Under the pieces are notes generated by a model. It was not told the DNA's origin, did not search any database, and was given only the letters and a program-made list of their open reading frames with translations. 64,000 nt of DNA, from assembly GCA_964501265.1 (NCBI GenBank), contig CAZCSK010000001.1, positions 62,001 to 126,000 of the forward strand, written 5' to 3'. Both the position numbers and the translations under genes were made by a program. Below are positions 1 through 8,590 of the stretch, one piece after another; position 1 is the first letter of the stretch; the number at the start of each line of letters is the position of its first letter. Source of the DNA: CAZCSK01 sp964501265 (lineage in GTDB: Bacteria; Actinomycetota; CADDZG01; JAHWKV01).

Positions 1-22
1 TCGCTCTACGCATCGATTTAGT

Positions 23-1321
23 TCAGAGCCTGACAACATTGGGCCCGGCGTCGAGGCCGAGCGAGTTGCGCGTGTCGAAGATGAGCGGCGCCTCCCGCAG
101 AATTAGCGAGTAGTCCACATCGGGTTGCGGCGTGACGATGACAACGATGTCGTAGGAGTTGAGGCTATCGGCATCGAGCGGAACCGATGAGAGCAAATCT
201 CCCGCAATGTCCACGGAGGAAACAAACGGGTCGTGGTAGTGGACGATCGAACCCTTGTCGCGCAGCTGCTGTATGACCTTGAGGCTTGGCGATTCCCGGG
301 GATCTTCGATACCAGGTTTGTAGGCAACGCCGATGATGAGGACGCGGGCATCGCGCAGAGCTTTCCCTCGATCGTTCAGCAATTCCGCGATCCGTCCGAC
401 AACGAATTTCGGCATCGCCTGATTTAGCTCGTCGGCTAGTCCGACGAACCTAAAGGCGTGGCCCAAGCTTTGCTTTACCTTCCACGACAGATAGGACGGA
501 TCTATGCCTACGCAGTGGCCGCCGACTCCGGGTCCAGGATAGAAAGGCATGAACCCAAAAGGCTTGCTGGAGGCGGCGTCGATCACCTCCCAGATGTTGA
601 TCTTCATGTCGTGCGCGTAGATGGCCAATTCGTTCACCAGGGCGATATTGATGTTGCGAAACGTGTTCTCGAGTAGCTTCGCCAGCTCCGCCTCGCGGGG
701 GCCGGAAACGGTTACGACGCGATCGACCACAGCTGCGTAGAGCGCCGCTGTCAGCTCCGTGCATTTCGGGGTGACTCCCCCGACGACCTTTGGAATATCC
801 CGGAACGAATACTTTTCATTCCCGGGGTCGATCCGCTCGGGTGAAAAGGCCAGATAGAAGTCTTCGCCAGCCACACGGCCCCCCACTGCAAGTAGAGGCA
901 ACAGGACCTCTTCGGTGGTTCCGGGATAGCTCGTAGATTCCAAAACAACCAGGCATCCCGGCGGGAGAATTGCCGCCGTAGCCCGCCCGGCAGCTTCGAT
1001 CGCTTCGAGGTCAGGCTGCTGGTCCTTTAGTGGAGTGGGGACGCATATCAGGATGGCGTCGGCGTCGGAGAGGATGTCGTACGCCGTGGAGACCTCGAGT
1101 CTTCCGTCCGCCCGATGCCTGCCGATGACCTCAGCCGGGATGTCTGAGAGATAGCTCCCTCCATCGCCAAGGATCCGAACGCGCTCCGAGTTAATGTCGA
1201 CCCCGCGAACCCTAAATCCCGCCTCGGCAAAGGCCAGAGCCCCCGGCAGCCCGGCATAACCGAGCCCAACGACGCCGATGATGGCGCTGCGATCTTCAAA
1301 CTTCTGGCGTAAAACCTGCAA
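23..1321 (-). CDS. UDP-N-acetylglucosamine/mannosamine 6-dehydrogenase family (WbpA/WecC-like)
   Basis: Cytosolic NAD-dependent enzyme of 432 residues that oxidises C6 of a UDP-sugar to the uronic acid. The N-terminal Rossmann motif is GVVGLGYAG (16-24). CVPTP lies near 93-97, FSPERIDPG near 159-167, and the catalytic cysteine is C270 in GGHCVGIDP. Length and motif spacing fit the UDP-GlcNAc/ManNAc dehydrogenase branch better than UDP-glucose dehydrogenase. The start is the ATG at 1321. Its likely partners are the WbpB/E/D-like genes at 50419-53123, about 50 kb away in this window, which would convert UDP-GlcNAcA to a diacetamido uronic acid. Family is certain; the exact substrate is inferred from those partners. 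Confidence 0.9.
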   Translation of the reverse strand: MQVLRQKFEDRSAIIGVVGLGYAGLPGALAFAEAGFRVRGVDINSERVRILGDGGSYLSDIPAEVIGRHRADGRLEVSTAYDILSDADAILICVPTPLKDQQPDLEAIEAAGRATAAILPPGCLVVLESTSYPGTTEEVLLPLLAVGGRVAGEDFYLAFSPERIDPGNEKYSFRDIPKVVGGVTPKCTELTAALYAAVVDRVVTVSGPREAELAKLLENTFRNINIALVNELAIYAHDMKINIWEVIDAASSKPFGFMPFYPGPGVGGHCVGIDPSYLSWKVKQSLGHAFRFVGLADELNQAMPKFVVGRIAELLNDRGKALRDARVLIIGVAYKPGIEDPRESPSLKVIQQLRDKGSIVHYHDPFVSSVDIAGDLLSSVPLDADSLNSYDIVVIVTPQPDVDYSLILREAPLIFDTRNSLGLDAGPNVVRL

Positions 1322-1442
1322 TGTCGCCTCCCTTGAGCCGAGCCTAACAGGACTCCAAGAACGTCACGCGACTCCGTGTTCTCACTGCACCGCCTACAGC
1401 GCGCACCCCCCACGGGCGGCCGGGCACGATGCGCCAAGTTAC

Positions 1443-1471
1443 TTGCGGGAACAAACCATAAGTGCTATACA
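1443..1471 (+). promoter_or_regulatory. sigma70-type promoter, probably giving a leaderless mRNA
   Basis: TTGCGG (1443-1448), a 17-base spacer and TATACA (1466-1471) form a near-consensus promoter. The ATG of the next gene is at 1478, six bases past the -10 box, and no Shine-Dalgarno is visible. Transcription would therefore start at or next to the start codon. The same six-base gap occurs at 53915-53927 and 60128-60140. Confidence 0.6.
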
Positions 1472-1477
1472 GTAAGT

Positions 1478-1960
1478 ATGAATCAGGTACAGATACAGAT
1501 CACGATCGCACAGCACGACTTCGCCCTTGATGCGGAGGAAGTCGAACGGCAACTTCGCGATGTCATGGCTGAAGCGTTGGGGGACCACTATGTGGTCGTA
1601 GGCGGCAGGCGTTTTCCGCCGAAGCAGGTCATCAGCCTGATGACGGGTCTTGACCGCGCGGACTTCAACACGCATCAGGCACGTCGCATCTTGAGCAGGC
1701 TCGGCTTCACGGTGGGGCGACGGAGCAGCGAGCCCTCGCTTCACCTTCCGGACCGCCCTGGCCCACACGGCGGTCTTGAGGCCGATCTACTCCGTCCTTT
1801 CGTTGGGCAATGGGTCGCCCAACGAGGACTCGAAGTTCTGGTTGCTGCCGATACACCACAACCCGTCTTGATGTGGCTCGAGCGCAACAACCAACAGGCC
1901 GATGGGATGTTTCGGGTTCCGGCCGAGGAAACGGATGCGACCGGTTTGGCCCCTTCATGA
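1478..1960 (+). CDS. Small protein with McrA-head-like motif, first gene of a coupled pair
   Basis: 160 residues, no signal peptide or membrane segment. Residues 36-80 carry a pattern with HYVVVGG, FPPKQVISLMTGL, ADF and ARRILSRLGFTV. This resembles, from memory, the N-terminal head domain of ScoMcrA-like modified-DNA restriction proteins, a small putative nucleic-acid-binding unit. The C-terminal half is not recognised. The ATG at 1478 was chosen over the upstream start at 1376 because it sits directly behind a good promoter. The stop overlaps the next start (ATGA at 1957-1960), so the two products are probably made together. Function unknown; a toxin-antitoxin or defence role is speculation. 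Confidence 0.7.
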   Translation: MNQVQIQITIAQHDFALDAEEVERQLRDVMAEALGDHYVVVGGRRFPPKQVISLMTGLDRADFNTHQARRILSRLGFTVGRRSSEPSLHLPDRPGPHGGLEADLLRPFVGQWVAQRGLEVLVAADTPQPVLMWLERNNQQADGMFRVPAEETDATGLAPS

Positions 1961-2352
1961 GATTTGCGTTCAAAGAACTTCCGGGGATAACGAAAGACTA
2001 TCTCCGTCCGGTGGTGCCGGTGACGGTTGAAGGCATTGCCCGAGCACCTCAGTTGTGTCTGCTGGATACCGGTGCGTTGCACAATCGCTTCGGAGCATGG
2101 GTAGCCGACGCTGCGGGGATCGATCTCGCCGCTATCGAAGAAGAGCGCTTCGCCGTTGGAGGCTTCGTCACGGCCGGACGGGAAGCGTCGGTACAGCTGA
2201 CGTTGGATGATGTGACCTGGGAGGCTCCGGTGTGGTTCTGTGACCCATGGCCGCTCGCCTTTCATCTCCTCGGCCAGGAAGGCTTTTTCAGATGGTTCGA
2301 TGTTCGACTGCGAGCGGCAACTTACGAGATCGAGATCACGCCCGAAGCTTGA
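1957..2352 (+). CDS. Retropepsin-like aspartic protease domain protein
   Basis: 131 residues starting at the ATG that overlaps the previous stop. The sequence PQLCLLDTGALHN contains the DTGA aspartyl protease active-site loop (37-40). LLGQEGFFRWFDVRL (104-118) matches the second conserved block of single-domain clan AA proteases, where a hydrophobic strand and Gly precede a final beta strand. Such half-sized proteases work as dimers. There is no signal peptide, so it is probably cytosolic. It is coupled to the McrA-head-like gene, which could be its substrate, regulator or targeting partner; this is inference. The family call rests on the motif pattern. Confidence 0.7.
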   Translation: MRFAFKELPGITKDYLRPVVPVTVEGIARAPQLCLLDTGALHNRFGAWVADAAGIDLAAIEEERFAVGGFVTAGREASVQLTLDDVTWEAPVWFCDPWPLAFHLLGQEGFFRWFDVRLRAATYEIEITPEA

Positions 2353-2511
2353 AGCAGTGCGAGGCCGGAAGCCGGGACGATCTCCACCGTGGCCTGCGCG
2401 GCTGCCGTCAAGTGGCCCCAGGACCACGTCGGATTCCTACTAGCATTCGGGCATTCAAAACACATAGACTCCGAGGCGTTGGGTTGCAGCCGAACGAGGG
2501 AGGATAGATAA

Positions 2512-2976
2512 ATGAGCATGGGAACAGCCACAATGTCCGACCCGGGCCTTGTCGCCCGGAAGAAAGTCCTTATCGCCGCGGCAATCGTGGCGGTCGTTCC
2601 GATACCGAGTCTGTTTCAACTTTATGACGTAATTTCCGCCCCCCAGAGCCAATCTGGAAACGTCAAGCTCGCCCTGGTCGCACTATTCAACTCGATTATC
2701 CTTGGCATCCCGGTCGCGATGCTCGCTTCCAGAATCGCGTTACAGCAGTCTCTTTCGGGGGCCTACTGGTTTCTCCCCGTCTACTTCGGGGCCATGGCGG
2801 TTACTCAATTGACTTTGCTACTGCGGGTCTGGATAGTAGGAACTGAGAATTACGGCAAGGGGTCCTACGCTCGCATCGCAATCTTTACGCTTGTTTACGC
2901 CATCCTTGCTTTCGCGCTGCACAGCATGCGTCCTGAAACAGCGGATGGGGAATTGACAATGACTCAGGCAACGTAA
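2512..2976 (+). CDS. Small multipass membrane protein of unknown function
   Basis: 154 residues with about four hydrophobic segments: near 18-40 (VLIAAAIVAVVPIPSLFQLY), 52-74, 84-106 and 119-140. The C-terminus is short and polar. A strong Shine-Dalgarno GGGAGGA (2498-2504) lies seven bases before the ATG at 2512. I recognise no family. It lies after the protease pair with a 159-base gap and convergent to the exoprotein block, so it is probably its own transcription unit. The gap 2353-2511 shows no clear gene. Confidence 0.65.
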   Translation: MSMGTATMSDPGLVARKKVLIAAAIVAVVPIPSLFQLYDVISAPQSQSGNVKLALVALFNSIILGIPVAMLASRIALQQSLSGAYWFLPVYFGAMAVTQLTLLLRVWIVGTENYGKGSYARIAIFTLVYAILAFALHSMRPETADGELTMTQAT

Positions 2977-2995
2977 CGACAGGTCCACCAGCGAC

Positions 2996-3154
2996 TCAGC
3001 GCGAGTTCGAAACGCCTTGAGTCGCTGCGGGGGCCGCGTTGCCGGGCTGTAGAAGTACTCCGACGGTAAGCAGCACCATGAAAGCGATGACGGCAATCGC
3101 AACAAAACGTATCCGCTTCCGTCGTCGCGCAAGATCGATCCTGCCTGGAGGCAT
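2996..3154 (-). CDS. 52-residue single-pass membrane microprotein (candidate)
   Basis: A short reading frame directly downstream of the giant Calx-beta gene; its ATG at 3154 is nine bases after that gene's TAG. The product begins MPPGRIDLARRRKRIRF, then has a hydrophobic stretch VAIAVIAFMVLLTVGVLL and a small polar tail rich in Ala, Pro and Ser. The arginine cluster before the helix fits positive-inside topology. No good Shine-Dalgarno is visible, so translation would depend on coupling to the upstream gene. No family is recognised. It may be chance, but the topology is what a real membrane microprotein would show. Confidence 0.4.
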   Translation of the reverse strand: MPPGRIDLARRRKRIRFVAIAVIAFMVLLTVGVLLQPGNAAPAATQGVSNSR

Positions 3155-3163
3155 CAGGATTGC

Positions 3164-6100
3164 CTAGGGAGCGCTGAACCAACCGGCTACGTCGAACAGG
3201 ACGTCGACAGTACCCGTCGGACTTCCGTTGTGAACGGTCACCTGACCCGACGCACTCAGTTTTACTATCACCAGGTTCGGCACCGTCTGGCCCGGTTCAA
3301 AGTTTAGGTTGGACGACGTCGGAAACGGCCCACCCGTTGGGAAGATCGTCAGGTGGCCGAAGCCTGTCGGGTCGACAGCGGTCACGTTCATCACGACGGC
3401 CCCCGCACCGACCGGCACGTTTCCTAATCCGCTCACCTGGAACACTCGGGACTCCCCCGGGCCGAGCGCAGTCGTGGATCTGGTGTCGAGGATGCGGTCC
3501 GGGACCAGGGCCTCGTAGGCGCCACCGCTTACGCCGATCGTGTCGTCGTTGTACCAACCTGCAACATCGAAGATCACATCGACCGCTCCATCGGGACTTC
3601 CGTTGTGAACCGACACCTGCCCCAGGGCGCTGACCTTGACGATAACCATGTTGGGGACTGTCTTGCCCGGCCCGAAGTTAAGATTGGAAGCAAGCGGCTG
3701 AGATTCACCCGCAGGGTAGACCGTCAGGTGCCCGAAGGATTCGGGATCAACCGCGGTCACATTCAAGGCGACGGCGGAGACTCCCGAGGTCGGCACTCCA
3801 CCCTGTCCAGTCACTTGCACATCAAAGGTTTCGTTGGGAGCGACGGGTTCTGGATCGGATCGAGTGTCAAGAATGCGGTCGGGGTTCAATGGTGTGTAGG
3901 CACCTGAGTCGATCGTAGTTGTCCCGTCGGAGTACCAACCGGCGACATCGAAGATGACATGGGTGCTTCCGGCGAAGTTGTAGATCTTGACTCTGCCATC
4001 GGCTCCCAATTTGACCTTCACCAAGTTGGCTACGGTGAGGCCGGGCCGGAAGTTGAGGTTGGAGGTATTCGGCAATGACGCATCCGAGGGAAAGACGGTC
4101 AGGTGGCTGGCTTGGGTGGGTTCGGTCACGGTGACGTTGAGCACTACGGCAGAAACTCCGGTGGTGGGCACCCCGCCCTCGCCACGCACTTGGATCGAGC
4201 GTGTTTCGTCGGCGCCCAAGGGGCCCAGACATCCCGGTGTGCACGTGCCAGTGCCGTCCCGCGTATCGAGGATTCGTTGCGGTGTCAGCGGCGTGTAGGC
4301 CTTGGGGCTGGGATCATCGTCCGTAATGGTTCCACGGCCCTGCGGATCAGAGATCGTGGCGTTCATGGGGTTGGAAAGGTTGACGAAGAAGGTTTCATTG
4401 TCCTCGTAGACCGTGTCGCCTTGCACCAAGACGGTGACAGTTTGGGTGACGACGCCCGGCGCAAAGGTTACCGTGCCCGTCGTCGACGTGTAGTCAGTCG
4501 GGGCAGTTGCGAACCCGTTGGCTGTGGCGAAGTCGACGGTGACGGTCTGCGCACTTACGGCGGACAGCGTGACCGTGAAAGTGGCAGGAGTCGGACCGGA
4601 GTCGCCCTCGGTCACTGTCACGTCGTTGATGGAAAGAGAAGTGGAGGGGGCGTCGTCGTCGGTGATCGTTCCCACGCCCTGAGGATCGGAGATCGTCGCA
4701 TTGCTTGAGTTGGAGAGATTGACAAAGAAGTTCTCGTTGGGCTCGTCGATGGTATCCGCGACGACGGTGATCGTCACAGGCTTTGAAGTCTCACCGGGCG
4801 CGAACGTCACGGTCCCAGTTGCAGATGCGTAATCCGCTGGGGTGGTTGCCGTGCCGTTGGCGGTGGTGTAGTTCACCGTGACGGTCTGAGCGCTTTGCGG
4901 CAAGAGAGAAACGGTGAAGATCGCATTCGTAGTGCCGGAGCTGCCTTCAACCACGGTGACGTCGTTGATCGAAAGCGAGGGGGGACCGTCGTCGTCGTTG
5001 ATCGTGCCCACACCCTGAGGATCGGAGATCGTCGCATTGGTCGGGCCAGAAAGATTGACAAAGAAGTTCTCATTGGGCTCGTCCGCAGTGTCACCTTGAA
5101 CCAGGACGTTGACGGTCTGAGTGGTTGTTCCAGGTGCAAAAGTGACAGTACCGGTTGCGGATGTGTAGTCCGCGGGCGCCGTAGCCGTGCCGTCGGCGGT
5201 GGCGAAGTTCACAGTCACGGTCTGACCGCTTGCCGCAGAAAGAGTCACCGTGAAGGTGGCGGGAGTTGTGCCCGCGTTGCCCTCAGTCATGGTCACATCG
5301 CCAATTGAAAGCGAGGGGGTGGCGTCGTCGTCGGTAATCGTTCCCAGGCCTTGCGCGTCAGAGATCGTTGCGTTGGTCGCGTTGGTGAGGTTAACAAAGA
5401 ATGTCTCGTTGGGCTCGTCCGCAGTGTCACCTTGAACCAGGACGTTGACGGTCTGAGTGGTTGTTCCAGGTGCAAAAGTGACAGTACCGGTTGCGGATGT
5501 GTAGTCTGCGGGCGCCGTAGCGGTGCCGTCGGCGGTGGCGAAGTTCACAGTCACGGTCTGGCCGCTGGCGGCAGAAAGAGTCACCGTGAATGTGGCGGGG
5601 GTTGGGCCCGCGTTGCCCTCAGTCACGGTCACATCGTTGATTGAGAGCGTGGGGGCTGCGTCGTCGTCGGTGATGGTGCCCTGGCCCTGACCATCCGAGA
5701 TCGTCGCGTTGTTGGGGCTTGAAAGGTTGACGAAAAAGGTCTCATTGGGCTCGTCGATGGTGTCGCCCTGGACCAAAACGTTCACGGTCTGAGTGGTTAT
5801 TCCAGGTGCGAAGGTGACTGTACCCGTTGTAGATGTGTAGTCCGCCGGTGCGGTGGCGGTGCCGTTGGCAGTGGCGTAGTCGACGGTTACGGTCTGGCCG
5901 CTGGCGGCAGAAAGAGTCACCGTGAATGTGGCGGGGGTTGTGCCCGCGTTGCCCTCAGTCACGGTCACATCGTTGATCGAAAGCGTCGGCGCGGTACCGT
6001 CGTCGTTAACGATGGTGCCGACCCCCTGCGCATCGGTGATTGTGGCGTTCACGGCGTTGGTCAGGTTAACGGTGTAGGTCTCGTTGGTCTCGGGGAAGGT

Positions 6101-8497
6101 ATCTCCTGTCACGGTCACGGTGACCTGCTTCGAGGTTTGACCAGGCGTAAAGGTCAGCAGACCCGCCGTGGCGGCATAGTCGGACGGCGTCGTTGCGGTG
6201 CCGTTGGCGGTGGCGAAGTTCACCGCCACCGTCTGGTCGGTCGGCCCAGTCAGAGTAACCGTGAATACCGCGGAAATAGTGCCCGAGTTGCCCTCGATCA
6301 CGGAAACATCGTTGATCGAAAGGGTCGGGGCGGCGTCGTCGTCGGTGATGGTGCCTTGGCCCTGGCAGTCTCCGCTTGTGCATGTTGCGTTTGTGGCCCC
6401 GGAAAGGTTTACGAAGAAGGTCTCGCTGGGCTCATCGAGGATGTCGCTGTTGACGGTAACCGTGACCGTCTGACTGACAACACCAGGTGCAAAGGTGATC
6501 GTTCCGGCCGCCGGATTGTAGTCGGTGCCACCCGTTGCAGTGCCGTCGGCCGTGACGTAATTCACAGTGACGGTCTGGCCGCTGGCCGCCGACATGGTGA
6601 CGGTGAATGTTGCGGGGGTTGTGCCGGAGTTGCCTTCAGTCACGGTGACGTCGTTTATGAAAAGGATCGGGGGACCATCGTCGTCGGTGATGGTGCCCTG
6701 CCCCTGGCAGTCCCCGCCCGTGCACGTGGTGTTCGTGGGATTGGAAAGGTTTACGAAGAAAGTCTCGTTGGCCTCATCGAGGGTGTCGCCCTGGACGAGA
6801 ATGCTGACGGTCTGGGTGACAACTCCGGGCGCGAAGCTGACTGTGCCGGTTGCAGACGTGTAGTCAGAAGGGGCGGTAGCGGTGCCGTCGGCCGTCGCGT
6901 AGTCCACGGTCACCGTCTGTCCGCTCGCAGCTGTCAGAGTGACGTTGAAAGTGGCGGGAGTCGGGCCTGCATTGCCCTCTGTGACTGAGACGTTGTTGAT
7001 AAAAACCGCAGGGGTGGCGTCGTCGTCAGTGATCGTGCCCTGGCCTTGTGCATCGGAGATGGTTGCGTTTGTGGCGTTGGCAAGGTTGACGAAAAAAGTC
7101 TCGTTTGGCTCATCGAGGTTGTCACCCTGGACCGTCACAGTAACCGTTCTCGTGACCGTGCCCGGAGCAAAAATGAGGGTGCCCGCCGTCGACGCATAGT
7201 CGCCGGGTGCGGTGGCGGTGCCGTTCGCAGTAGAGAACTCGACCAGCACCGTCTGGCCGCTTGCTGCACTGAGCGTGACCGTAAAGACGGCAGGGGTCGT
7301 TGAGGGGGAGTTGCCTTCGGGAACCGTAACATCGTCAATGCTGATTGAAGGCTGCGCATCGTTATCGGTGATCGTCCCTTGGCCCTGGGAATCGATGATC
7401 GAAGCGTTGCTGGCGTTCGAGAGGTTCACGAAGAACGTTTCGGACACTTCGTTGATCGCGTCGTCGACGATCGGCACGCTGACCGTTTGTGTGGAGACGC
7501 CGGGCGCAAATGTGACGGTGCCCGTTGTGTTCGAGTAGTCCGCCGGCGCGGTCGCGGATCCGTTGGCAGTGGCGAAGTCGACCGTCACGGTCTGGCCACT
7601 GGTCGGCGATAAGGTGACCGTGAAATTGGCAGTTCCCGCCGACTCAGCGACGGTGACGTCGTTGATGGAAAGGAAGGGAACGGGGCCGTCGTCATTGGTA
7701 ATCGTCCCCTGGCCCTGGCAGTCCCCCCCCGCCCCGCACGATGCGTTGGTTGGATTGGAGAGGTTCACGAAGAAAGTCTCGTTTGGCTCGGGGAACGCGT
7801 CCGCTACGATCGGCACGCTGACCGTCTGGGTGGTGACGCCGGGGGCGAAAGTGAGGGTGCCCGTGGAATTCGTGTAGTCAGCCGGCGCGGTGGCGGTGCC
7901 GTCGGCGGTGGCGTAGTTTACGGTGACGGTCTGGCTGCTCGTCAGCGACAGGGTGACAGTGAAATTGGCAGTTCCCGCCGACTCGGCGACCGTGACATCG
8001 TTGATCGTGAGAGAAGGAACGGATCCATCGTCGTTGGTGATGTTGCCCTGCCCCGTGCAGTCATCGCAGCCCGCTTGTGACGGGCTTGTAAGGTTCACGA
8101 AAAAAGTCTCAGTAGCCTCAGGAAGAGGATCACCGTTTACTTGAACGGTGACAGTCTGGGTCGTAATAAGGGGAGCAAAGGTAAGAGTGCCGGAGATAGA
8201 GGCATAGTCGGAGGGTGCGGTGGCGGTGCCGTCGGCAGTGGCGTAGCTGACGGTAGCCGTAACGATTGGAGGGGAACTAAGAGTGACCGTGAACGTGGCG
8301 TTGACGGTGCCTGCGTTGCCCTCGGTCACAGTCACGTCGTCGATGGTAATGTGTGGCGTTGGTTGTCCATGGGTTCCGAAAGCAACGGTGGCCGCGATAA
8401 TGCCGGCACTTAGAAGGGCAAGAGCCAGTAGGCCCCCAATTTCCCACCAGCGAAACCTGCGCGACGTGCGGCCAACGCTCATTTGCTCAATACTCAT
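3164..8497 (-). CDS. Giant surface protein: 12 Calx-beta repeats plus C-terminal RILDTR/DVAGWY triplet
   Basis: 1777 residues. The N-terminus has a basic stretch and one hydrophobic helix (WEIGGLLALALLSAGIIAAT) that serves as signal or anchor. Twelve Calx-beta domains of about 112 residues follow, each with the pattern SINDVTVTEGNAG, DYATADGTATAPxDYT, ETFFVNLSNP and GQGTITDDD; the acidic ends are typical calcium sites. Calx-beta 2 and 3 carry a shorter VAESAGTANF variant. Residues from about 1396 to the end are three modules with RILDTR and DVAGWY motifs; the first has a CTPGC insertion. The protein ends within a few residues of the last module. No enzyme domain is visible, so it is probably a calcium-dependent adhesin or wall/matrix protein. 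An alternative start is the ATG at 8482. Confidence 0.85.
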   Translation of the reverse strand: MSIEQMSVGRTSRRFRWWEIGGLLALALLSAGIIAATVAFGTHGQPTPHITIDDVTVTEGNAGTVNATFTVTLSSPPIVTATVSYATADGTATAPSDYASISGTLTFAPLITTQTVTVQVNGDPLPEATETFFVNLTSPSQAGCDDCTGQGNITNDDGSVPSLTINDVTVAESAGTANFTVTLSLTSSQTVTVNYATADGTATAPADYTNSTGTLTFAPGVTTQTVSVPIVADAFPEPNETFFVNLSNPTNASCGAGGDCQGQGTITNDDGPVPFLSINDVTVAESAGTANFTVTLSPTSGQTVTVDFATANGSATAPADYSNTTGTVTFAPGVSTQTVSVPIVDDAINEVSETFFVNLSNASNASIIDSQGQGTITDNDAQPSISIDDVTVPEGNSPSTTPAVFTVTLSAASGQTVLVEFSTANGTATAPGDYASTAGTLIFAPGTVTRTVTVTVQGDNLDEPNETFFVNLANATNATISDAQGQGTITDDDATPAVFINNVSVTEGNAGPTPATFNVTLTAASGQTVTVDYATADGTATAPSDYTSATGTVSFAPGVVTQTVSILVQGDTLDEANETFFVNLSNPTNTTCTGGDCQGQGTITDDDGPPILFINDVTVTEGNSGTTPATFTVTMSAASGQTVTVNYVTADGTATGGTDYNPAAGTITFAPGVVSQTVTVTVNSDILDEPSETFFVNLSGATNATCTSGDCQGQGTITDDDAAPTLSINDVSVIEGNSGTISAVFTVTLTGPTDQTVAVNFATANGTATTPSDYAATAGLLTFTPGQTSKQVTVTVTGDTFPETNETYTVNLTNAVNATITDAQGVGTIVNDDGTAPTLSINDVTVTEGNAGTTPATFTVTLSAASGQTVTVDYATANGTATAPADYTSTTGTVTFAPGITTQTVNVLVQGDTIDEPNETFFVNLSSPNNATISDGQGQGTITDDDAAPTLSINDVTVTEGNAGPTPATFTVTLSAASGQTVTVNFATADGTATAPADYTSATGTVTFAPGTTTQTVNVLVQGDTADEPNETFFVNLTNATNATISDAQGLGTITDDDATPSLSIGDVTMTEGNAGTTPATFTVTLSAASGQTVTVNFATADGTATAPADYTSATGTVTFAPGTTTQTVNVLVQGDTADEPNENFFVNLSGPTNATISDPQGVGTINDDDGPPSLSINDVTVVEGSSGTTNAIFTVSLLPQSAQTVTVNYTTANGTATTPADYASATGTVTFAPGETSKPVTITVVADTIDEPNENFFVNLSNSSNATISDPQGVGTITDDDAPSTSLSINDVTVTEGDSGPTPATFTVTLSAVSAQTVTVDFATANGFATAPTDYTSTTGTVTFAPGVVTQTVTVLVQGDTVYEDNETFFVNLSNPMNATISDPQGRGTITDDDPSPKAYTPLTPQRILDTRDGTGTCTPGCLGPLGADETRSIQVRGEGGVPTTGVSAVVLNVTVTEPTQASHLTVFPSDASLPNTSNLNFRPGLTVANLVKVKLGADGRVKIYNFAGSTHVIFDVAGWYSDGTTTIDSGAYTPLNPDRILDTRSDPEPVAPNETFDVQVTGQGGVPTSGVSAVALNVTAVDPESFGHLTVYPAGESQPLASNLNFGPGKTVPNMVIVKVSALGQVSVHNGSPDGAVDVIFDVAGWYNDDTIGVSGGAYEALVPDRILDTRSTTALGPGESRVFQVSGLGNVPVGAGAVVMNVTAVDPTGFGHLTIFPTGGPFPTSSNLNFEPGQTVPNLVIVKLSASGQVTVHNGSPTGTVDVLFDVAGWFSAP
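3167..4310 (-). repeat. C-terminal RILDTR/DVAGWY module triplet, copy A
   Basis: Three tandem modules of about 125 residues. Each runs RILDTR, then GVSAVVLNVT, then HLTVFP, SNLNF, TVPNLV or TVANLV, and ends VIFDVAGWY/F. The first module has C-x3-C after DGTGT. It matches the triplets at 8594-9745 and 16578-17740 module for module. Confidence 0.85.
4310..8400 (-). repeat. Array of 12 Calx-beta coding repeats, period about 336 bases
   Basis: The repeats are visible in DNA as well as protein. The block starting at 5073 and the one starting at 5409 are near-identical for roughly 150 bases at an offset of exactly 336 bases (112 codons). A third block near 5881-5970 shares long stretches with both. 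This points to recent internal duplication or conversion among the middle repeats, while the terminal repeats have diverged. Confidence 0.85.
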
Positions 8498-8590
8498 CCA
8501 GTTATCCCAGTCTCTAGGGCGGAACTCTTAGAAAAATTGGGCCATAAACCCGTCGTTAGGAATCTGCCCGATTCTATCGGCAATCAAACA

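Noticed and set aside
2353..2511. Possible tRNA or small RNA in the gap after the protease gene
   Set aside because: No T-loop consensus, acceptor pairing or clear hairpin-terminator could be found by eye.
6137..6988. Long plus-strand open frame opposite the Calx-beta array
   Set aside because: Low-complexity Gly/Val/Arg product repeating with the 336-base period; it is the complement of the repeat array and has no domain.
4310..8400. CRISPR-like regular repeats
   Set aside because: Period of about 336 bases in coding phase with protein domain boundaries; no short repeats with unique spacers.
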